Shown one piece after another: positions 30,043 to 34,444 of a stretch of DNA of 34,444 nucleotides. The stretch spans positions 1-34,444 of the forward strand of contig JAKAXP010000002.1 of NCBI GenBank assembly GCA_021816545.1, in the 5' to 3' direction. The stretch is from Bacteroidota bacterium. GTDB lineage: Bacteria > Bacteroidota > Bacteroidia > Bacteroidales > VadinHA17. Both the position numbers and the translations under genes were made by a program. The notes below the pieces were generated by a model. It made no database searches, had not been told where the DNA came from, and saw only the letters and a program-made list of their open reading frames with translations. Numbering within the stretch: position 1 is the first letter of the stretch; every line of letters starts with the position of its first letter.

Positions 30043-30045
30043 ATG

Positions 30046-30786
30046 TTATTTGTAACTCTTGATCTCTCCACCTCCGAATATTACGGTACCCCTGATGGTA
30101 AGCGACCTTGTATTGTCCCTGATTACGTCACCCCTCATCTTCCTGCTGTCAGAAAATCCCCCGAGGATGGGTGTAACTTCAATCACCACGTTCCAGCTTT
30201 CAGGGACGATGATTGTTGTTCCTCCAAAGATACAGGTAATTTCAATAACATTGTCGCCCGGGGCAAGGGAGGAGCGGGTCAGGTCAACTTCTCCGCCGCC
30301 GAAGATTGAGGTAACCTTTCCGCCCTGGAAGTTGTCAGTGATAAGTTGCCTCTCCGCACCGCTGAATATGTTGACGTAATCTATATAGTCCGCCTTGTTT
30401 ACATTTGAGTAGTCGAGTTTTTTCACCAGCCGCTTGGAATTCATCAGGAGCACTACACCCACAACTATGAATACTGCAGGCCAGAAGAAGTTGAATGACC
30501 TGAAGAAGTCGGTGAACATTTCGGGAATCAGGAAGAAACCGCCTACTGCGATCATTACAATCCCGGGTGTCTTGTTGTCTGACCCGGCAAGGGTGATGAC
30601 GCCGATTACAATGAGCAGCATCTGCCAGCTGAATATGATGTCATCAATGAAATGGTCAAGCGGTTCAGGAAGTATGGTTGACTTCTGTACAATAAGGATA
30701 AATCCTGCGATGATAAGCAGCACACCTATGATCAACCTGTTAGAGGTATCATGGCGCCGGGCCGGTCTTTTAAATTCGTTTTCCAT
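30046..30786 (-). CDS. LiaF-like membrane protein (DUF5668 plus C-terminal beta domain)
   Basis: A 246-residue protein starting at MENEFKRPARR; an earlier in-frame ATG at 30816 would add ten residues and overlap the previous gene. The N-terminal half has about four membrane segments (residues about 15-125), including SWQMLLIVIGVITL and FFWPAVFIVVGVVLL. The C-terminal half (about 140-246) is a beta-helical domain with IFSGAERQL, SIFGGGEVDL, CIFGGTTIIV, ILGGFSD and VIFGGGEIK. The recurring FGG turns are typical of LiaF/YvqF. In Firmicutes LiaF inhibits a kinase that responds to cell-envelope antibiotics. Here the partner is a LytS/LytTR pair encoded directly downstream. The function is inferred by analogy. 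Confidence 0.87.
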   Translation of the reverse strand: MENEFKRPARRHDTSNRLIIGVLLIIAGFILIVQKSTILPEPLDHFIDDIIFSWQMLLIVIGVITLAGSDNKTPGIVMIAVGGFFLIPEMFTDFFRSFNFFWPAVFIVVGVVLLMNSKRLVKKLDYSNVNKADYIDYVNIFSGAERQLITDNFQGGKVTSIFGGGEVDLTRSSLAPGDNVIEITCIFGGTTIIVPESWNVVIEVTPILGGFSDSRKMRGDVIRDNTRSLTIRGTVIFGGGEIKSYK

Positions 30787-30809
30787 TTTATTTCTGTTTT
30801 GGGTGTTTA

Positions 30810-31148
30810 TTACCATTTATGTTTTTTGAAGAGTGGTCTTATCATGAATGCCAGTCCGGTCAGAACAAGTACGGCCGGCCAGTAAATATTTGTATATGTT
30901 TCAGAGAGCTGCACCGTCATATCCGGCATGAGGAACCAGAATCCGGCGGCAAACAGCAGCACCGCCGAGACAAGCTCGAGGTTTATCAGAGACCAGATAC
31001 CGAAGAATATGAGCAGCATCTGCCAGGTAAAATAATCAGGAATTTCTCCCAATTTCAGGAGATCAAGCTTTGCGACGATCATCACCAGTCCCAGTGCTAT
31101 CAGGAACTTTGCAATGCCTGCAAATGGATTTTGGTCTTTGTCTCTCAT
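30810..31148 (-). CDS. Small four-TM protein paralogous to the LiaF membrane half
   Basis: A 112-residue, very hydrophobic protein with about four membrane segments. Its pattern FTWQMLLIFFGIWSL, FAAGFWFLMPDM and IYWPAVLVLTGLAFMIRPL parallels the LiaF-like protein encoded next (SWQMLLIVIGVITL, AVGGFFLIPEM, FFWPAVFIVVGVVLL), with similar spacing. It therefore looks like a duplicate of the membrane half without the beta domain. It heads the minus-strand operon, with a -7 element 23 bases upstream of the start. It may be a membrane partner for the LiaF-like protein or for the kinase. Confidence 0.82.
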   Translation of the reverse strand: MRDKDQNPFAGIAKFLIALGLVMIVAKLDLLKLGEIPDYFTWQMLLIFFGIWSLINLELVSAVLLFAAGFWFLMPDMTVQLSETYTNIYWPAVLVLTGLAFMIRPLFKKHKW

Positions 31149-31171
31149 GGCGATTCAGTTGTTTTACGTGA

Positions 31172-31179
31172 CAAAAATA
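31172..31179 (-). promoter_or_regulatory. -7 element for the LiaF-like operon
   Basis: On the minus strand the sequence is TATTTTTG, matching TAnnTTTG. It ends 23 bases upstream of the first ATG of the operon. No well-spaced -33 element is evident, so support is moderate. Confidence 0.4.
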
Positions 31180-31302
31180 TTAATGCCGGGTCAACCTGTA
31201 CCACTCATTATCGGCGGGGGGCGGATATACATCGGTGAACAGCGAAGAAAACGGGTGGTGTTACTTTTTTGTTCATAATTTTTTTTATTGTCGCAGGTTT
31301 TA

Positions 31303-31310
31303 TAATTTTG
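31303..31310 (+). promoter_or_regulatory. -7 element for the yceD-rpmF-plsX-fabH operon
   Basis: TAATTTTG followed by CAG fits the TAnnTTTG consensus and lies 19 bases before the ATG at 31330. The upstream region is T-rich but has no TTTG at the ideal distance. Confidence 0.45.
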
Positions 31311-31329
31311 CAGACCGAAAAAAAGGGAG

Positions 31330-31851
31330 ATGCCCGGATTGTATTCCATACCGCTGGCGGGATTGAAGGAGGCCAGGTATACCTATGAATTCATGATAGG
31401 TAACGACTTCTTTGAATCCTTTGAAGTGTCTGAGATCAGGAGGGGGGAGTTTCGTGCGGTGGTGGTGCTTCAGAAATGCTCGACTCATATTGAGCTTGAC
31501 ATAGTCATTAACGGTAAAGCCGAAGTGATATGTGACAGGTGCCTTGAAGCGTTTTACATGCCGCTCTCGTCTGCCAACAGGCTTTTTATAAGGCAGGGGC
31601 AGAACTGGGATGAGGCTGATCCGGATATGATTACAATGCCGCTGGATGAACATGAAATAGACCTGAGTCAGTTTTTCTATGAATACATCCACCTGGCGTT
31701 ACCGATAAAGCGCACTCATCCTGATGATGCGGATGGCAACAGTACCTGCGATCCGGACATGATCAGGAAACTGAATGATCTCCTTGTACACGGTGAGGAA
31801 AAACCCGATCCGCGCTGGGATGATCTTAAAAAACTGACAAGGAATAATTAA
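31330..31851 (+). CDS. YceD/DUF177-family protein
   Basis: A 173-residue soluble protein of the DUF177 family, whose members lie directly before rpmF in very many bacteria and are thought to act in 23S rRNA metabolism or ribosome assembly. The family core is seen in VINGKAEVICDRCLEAFYMPLS (about 58-80), where the CxxC pair is conserved, and in DEHEIDLSQFFYEYIHLALPIKRTH (about 107-132). The C-terminal DPRWDDLKKL is also typical. The start ATG is followed by a normal N-terminus (MPGLYSIPLAGLK). rpmF begins 17 bases downstream, consistent with one operon. Confidence 0.9.
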   Translation: MPGLYSIPLAGLKEARYTYEFMIGNDFFESFEVSEIRRGEFRAVVVLQKCSTHIELDIVINGKAEVICDRCLEAFYMPLSSANRLFIRQGQNWDEADPDMITMPLDEHEIDLSQFFYEYIHLALPIKRTHPDDADGNSTCDPDMIRKLNDLLVHGEEKPDPRWDDLKKLTRNN

Positions 31852-31868
31852 CTCAATTCATTACTGCG

Positions 31869-32054
31869 ATGCCAAATCCAAAACACAGACACTCCAGTAC
31901 CAGGAGAGACAAAAGGAGAACACACTACAAGGCTGTGGCTCCCACAACAGCTGCATGCCCGAACTGCGGATCAGCACATCTCTACCACAGGGTCTGCCCT
32001 GAGTGCGGTTATTACAGAGGCAAACTTGCCATAGAAAAGAAGACAACAGCCTGA
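31869..32054 (+). CDS. rpmF: 50S ribosomal protein L32
   Basis: A 61-residue L32 with the expected basic N-terminus MPNPKHRHSSTRRDKRRTHYK. It has a complete zinc ribbon, C-P-N-C at about residues 30-33 and C-P-E-C at about 44-47, so it is the zinc-containing form rather than a cysteine-free paralogue. The neighbours yceD upstream and plsX 29 bases downstream are the standard arrangement linking ribosome synthesis to lipid synthesis. Confidence 0.97.
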   Translation: MPNPKHRHSSTRRDKRRTHYKAVAPTTAACPNCGSAHLYHRVCPECGYYRGKLAIEKKTTA

Positions 32055-32083
32055 CCGGCCTTCCGTTCTAATCAAAGTGAACG

Positions 32084-33028
32084 ATGAAAATTGGTCTTGA
32101 TGCTATGGGGGGCGATTATGCTCCCGATGCTGTTGTTGAGGGGGCTGTCGATGCTCTCGCACAGCTTCCTGCCGGAGACCGTATCGTCCTTATCGGTGAC
32201 AATGCACTGATAAGGGGAAAGCTCGCATCACTGAATGCCGGGCCTTCACTGTTTGATATCGTCCCAACAACACAGGTAATCGAGATGTCAGATCACCCTG
32301 CAAAGGCTTTTTCCCAGAAAAGGGATTCATCCATTGCAGTGGGATTCGGAATGCTCAAGAACGGTCTTATCGACGGATTTGCAAGCGCAGGAAACACCGG
32401 CGCAATGATGGTTGGGGCAAGCTATACCGTGAATGTCATCCCGGGGGTGTACAGACCGGCACTTGCAGCACTGATACCAAATCTGAACGGCAAATCTTCC
32501 ATAATACTTGACGTGGGAATCAACCCCGACAGCAAACCCGACGTACTGCTCCAGTACGGCCTCCTCGGAACCGTATATGCAAAACATGTGCTCGGAATTC
32601 TGAACCCCACGGTGGGGCTTCTCAATATCGGGACGGAGGAGTCAAAGGGATCATCGGCAGTGAAAGCTGCATATGAACTCCTGAATGAAAGCAATGATGT
32701 TAATTTCAGGGGAAATATTGAAGGCCATCACCTCTTTACCGACGATATGACAGATGTAATAGTCTGTGACGGCTTCGTGGGAAACGTGGTTCTTAAAATG
32801 GCCGAAAAATTTTATGTGGTTGCAAGATCAAGAGGCATAAGCGACAGCTTCTTTGACAGGCTCAACTTCGAGGTAGTAGGGGGCACTCCGGTGGTCGGTA
32901 TCAATGAAAACGTCGTGGTGGGACACGGCATTTCAAACCGTAAGGCCATTATGAATATGATCCTCACTACACGCGATGTGGTGCACGCCGATCTTGCAGG
33001 AAAGATCAGGGAAGCATTCGGAGCATGA
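32084..33028 (+). CDS. plsX: Phosphate acyltransferase PlsX
   Basis: PlsX converts acyl-ACP and phosphate into acyl-phosphate, the donor for the first acylation of glycerol-3-phosphate by PlsY. The 314-residue protein shows the N-terminal signature KIGLDAMGGDYAPDAVVEGA. Other family blocks follow: KRDSSIAVGFGMLKNGLIDGFASAGNTGAMM, LLNIGTEESKGSS and DDMTDVIVCDGFVGNVVLKMAE. It is a peripheral membrane protein without membrane segments. Its stop overlaps the fabH start in an ATGA, so the two should be translationally coupled. Confidence 0.97.
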   Translation: MKIGLDAMGGDYAPDAVVEGAVDALAQLPAGDRIVLIGDNALIRGKLASLNAGPSLFDIVPTTQVIEMSDHPAKAFSQKRDSSIAVGFGMLKNGLIDGFASAGNTGAMMVGASYTVNVIPGVYRPALAALIPNLNGKSSIILDVGINPDSKPDVLLQYGLLGTVYAKHVLGILNPTVGLLNIGTEESKGSSAVKAAYELLNESNDVNFRGNIEGHHLFTDDMTDVIVCDGFVGNVVLKMAEKFYVVARSRGISDSFFDRLNFEVVGGTPVVGINENVVVGHGISNRKAIMNMILTTRDVVHADLAGKIREAFGA

Positions 33029-34029
33029 CGAAATTAAGGGCAGCAATAACAGGCATTAACGCCTGGACACCGGAATACCGGCTCACAAACCAGGAACTCT
33101 CGCTGATGGTTGATACCAGTGACGAGTGGATCATGCAGCGTGTCGGGATTAAGGAAAGAAGAATTCTCAAGGGCGAGGGTAAAGCCACCTCAGACCTCGG
33201 CGAACCCGCGGTAAGAGGCCTTCTTGAAAAGACCGGGACCAGGCCTGAGGATGTCGATCTCCTCATATGCGCCACAGTCACCCCCGACATGATGTTCCCG
33301 GCTACGGCCAATGTCATCTCTGACAAGGTGGGGATAAAGAACGCATTCAGCTTTGACATCAATGCAGCCTGCTCGGGGTTCCTCTTCGCACTTCAGACCG
33401 CCGCATCATACGTTGAATCAGGAAGATACAAAAAGGTTATTGTTGTAGGCGCTGACAAGATGTCATCAATTACCGACTACACTGACCGTACCACCTGTAC
33501 CCTTTTCGGCGACGCCGCCGGGGCTGTGCTTCTTGAACCCACTTACGAGGAATACGGAATTATGGATCATATCTTCCGGTCTGACGGATCAGGTAGGAAA
33601 TACCTGCACATGAAGGCCGGAGGCTCGATGCGCCCGGCATCACATGATACAGTGGGCGGACGCGAACACTTCGTTTACCAGGAGGGTCAGTCAGTATTCA
33701 AGTTTGCAGTCTCAAACATGGCTGACATTGCTGCCGAAATCATGGAGAAGAACCACCTCGGCCCGGATGATGTTGCCTGGCTCGTACCCCACCAGGCCAA
33801 CCTCAGGATCATTGATGCCACCGGCCGCAGGATGGGCATCCAGCCTGAGAAGGTAATGATAAACATCCAGAATTACGGGAATACGACCGCTGCAACGATA
33901 CCGCTAGTCCTGTGGGAGTTTGAGAAAAAACTTAATAAGGGTGATAACCTGATCCTTGCAGCCTTCGGCGGAGGATTCACCTGGGGAAGCATATGGCTCA
34001 AATGGGCCTATGATCCTGTAAAAGCATAG
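33025..34029 (+). CDS. fabH: 3-oxoacyl-ACP synthase III (FabH)
   Basis: FabH starts fatty-acid chains by condensing an acyl-CoA with malonyl-ACP. The 334-residue protein has the full catalytic triad: Cys116 in NAACSGFLFALQ, His256 in VPHQANLRII and Asn286 in NYGNTTAATIP. The N-terminal ITGINAWTPEYRLTN and DTSDEWIMQRVGIKERR are standard, as is the C-terminal GGGFTWGSIWLKW. The terminator at 34043-34069 closes the yceD-rpmF-plsX-fabH operon. Confidence 0.97.
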   Translation: MTKLRAAITGINAWTPEYRLTNQELSLMVDTSDEWIMQRVGIKERRILKGEGKATSDLGEPAVRGLLEKTGTRPEDVDLLICATVTPDMMFPATANVISDKVGIKNAFSFDINAACSGFLFALQTAASYVESGRYKKVIVVGADKMSSITDYTDRTTCTLFGDAAGAVLLEPTYEEYGIMDHIFRSDGSGRKYLHMKAGGSMRPASHDTVGGREHFVYQEGQSVFKFAVSNMADIAAEIMEKNHLGPDDVAWLVPHQANLRIIDATGRRMGIQPEKVMINIQNYGNTTAATIPLVLWEFEKKLNKGDNLILAAFGGGFTWGSIWLKWAYDPVKA

Positions 34030-34042
34030 TGACCATATCGTG

Positions 34043-34069
34043 AGGGCGGTAATTCCGCCCTTATTTTTT
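34043..34069 (+). terminator. Rho-independent terminator after fabH
   Basis: AGGGCGG pairs with CCGCCCT around TAATT and is followed by TATTTTTT. It starts 13 bases past the fabH stop codon. Confidence 0.88.
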
Positions 34070-34092
34070 CCTGTTCCGGTACAATAACTATT

Positions 34093-34100
34093 TATATTTG
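34093..34100 (+). promoter_or_regulatory. -7 promoter element for the bactofilin gene
   Basis: TATATTTG followed by CG matches the TAnnTTTG consensus. It lies 45 bases before the ATG at 34146 and downstream of the fabH terminator, so the bactofilin gene probably has its own promoter. Confidence 0.5.
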
Positions 34101-34145
34101 CGTGTTAAATAAATTCAGGGAAAACGGGAACAAACCAGAAATACT

Positions 34146-34444
34146 ATGGCAAAATTGAATGAGACAGACAGCGGAACAGCAGTAAACCTTATAAGTCAGG
34201 GTACTGAAATCACAGGTGATGTTAAGTCAACCGGAGACATCAGGATTGACGGCGTTCTGAACGGCAACCTGATTACAAAGGGGAAAGTGGTCATCGGACC
34301 CACCGGCAGAATCAAGGGAGAGGTTGAATGCAAAAACTCCGAGGTATCAGGCCTGATAGAAGGTAAAATAACAGTTTCACAGCTGCTCAACCTTAAGGCC
34401 TCATCGAAGATTAACGGCACAATCATTACCGGCAAGCTCTCCAT
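34146..34444 (+). CDS. Bactofilin (polymer-forming cytoskeletal protein), 3' end cut by window edge
   Basis: The frame from ATG 34146 stays open to the end of the window (99 codons). It reads MAKLNETDSGTAVNLISQG, then the beta-helical bactofilin core with short repeats: TEITGDVKSTGDIRIDGVLN, GNLITKGKVVIGPTGRIKGE and further units ending KINGTIITGKL. Bactofilins polymerise without nucleotide into filaments that organise cell shape or envelope enzymes. The regular G-x-I/V rungs are clear even though the C-terminus is missing. The minus-strand frame over the same bases is a shadow. Confidence 0.9.
   Translation, partial: MAKLNETDSGTAVNLISQGTEITGDVKSTGDIRIDGVLNGNLITKGKVVIGPTGRIKGEVECKNSEVSGLIEGKITVSQLLNLKASSKINGTIITGKLS

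Overview
This window looks like chromosomal DNA of a member of the Bacteroidota, probably a Bacteroidales or Marinilabiliales-type organism. The reasons are lineage-typical genes (a BlaI/BlaR1 pair whose BlaR1 carries carboxypeptidase-regulatory-like and TonB C-terminal domains, an AsmA-like giant, a LytS/LytTR pair), recurring -7 promoter elements of the form TAnnTTTG, and few recognisable Shine-Dalgarno sequences. I see no rRNA, tRNA, transposase, phage genes or CRISPR array. Coding density is high and nearly every gene can be placed in a run.

Layout. 1-4536 (+): 3' part of rsgA, a 939-residue hybrid histidine-kinase-like protein whose phosphoacceptor histidine is replaced by phenylalanine, and mnmH. 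4539-10308 (-): transcribed pepE -> AsmA-like protein -> orphan sensor kinase -> U32-family protein of the TrhP type, converging on mnmH. 10441-12949 (-): ECF sigma factor -> overlapping anti-sigma-like membrane protein -> outer-membrane barrel, closed by a strong terminator. 12950-13145: two REP-like palindromes. 13146-14732 (-): four-repeat protein fused to a GH16-like fold that lacks the catalytic acidic motif. 14881-17067 (+): lipoprotein acid phosphatase and an AT-rich AAA ATPase/DUF4143 gene. 17164-19804 (+): BlaI/BlaR1 pair with candidate operators and a terminator. 19748-20113: 366-base intergenic stretch with the terminator, a degenerate heptamer repeat and a clear promoter with two related 16-bp sites.

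20114-27071 (+): tightly packed run of TetR, LolA-like periplasmic protein, two LolC/E-type permeases, LolD-type ATPase, outer-membrane barrel and, after a 34-base gap, an ICMT/PEMT-like membrane methyltransferase. It reads as a regulated lipid or lipoprotein pathway spanning the envelope and is my best candidate for a poorly described system. 27085-28215: divergent YugP-like zinc peptidase and yidD. 28212-31148 (-): small 4TM protein -> LiaF-like protein -> LytS-type kinase -> LytTR regulator, an envelope-stress-type module. 31330-34029 (+): yceD-rpmF-plsX-fabH, the conserved ribosome/phospholipid/fatty-acid block, with terminator. 34146 to the window end (+): start of a bactofilin gene.

Much of the window concerns the cell envelope: sensing it (two kinases with membrane sensors, ECF sigma, BlaI/BlaR1, LiaF/LytTR), building it (plsX, fabH, yidD, AsmA-like, bactofilin) and moving material across it (Lol-like operon). 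All functions are inferred from sequence reading; no database search was run.
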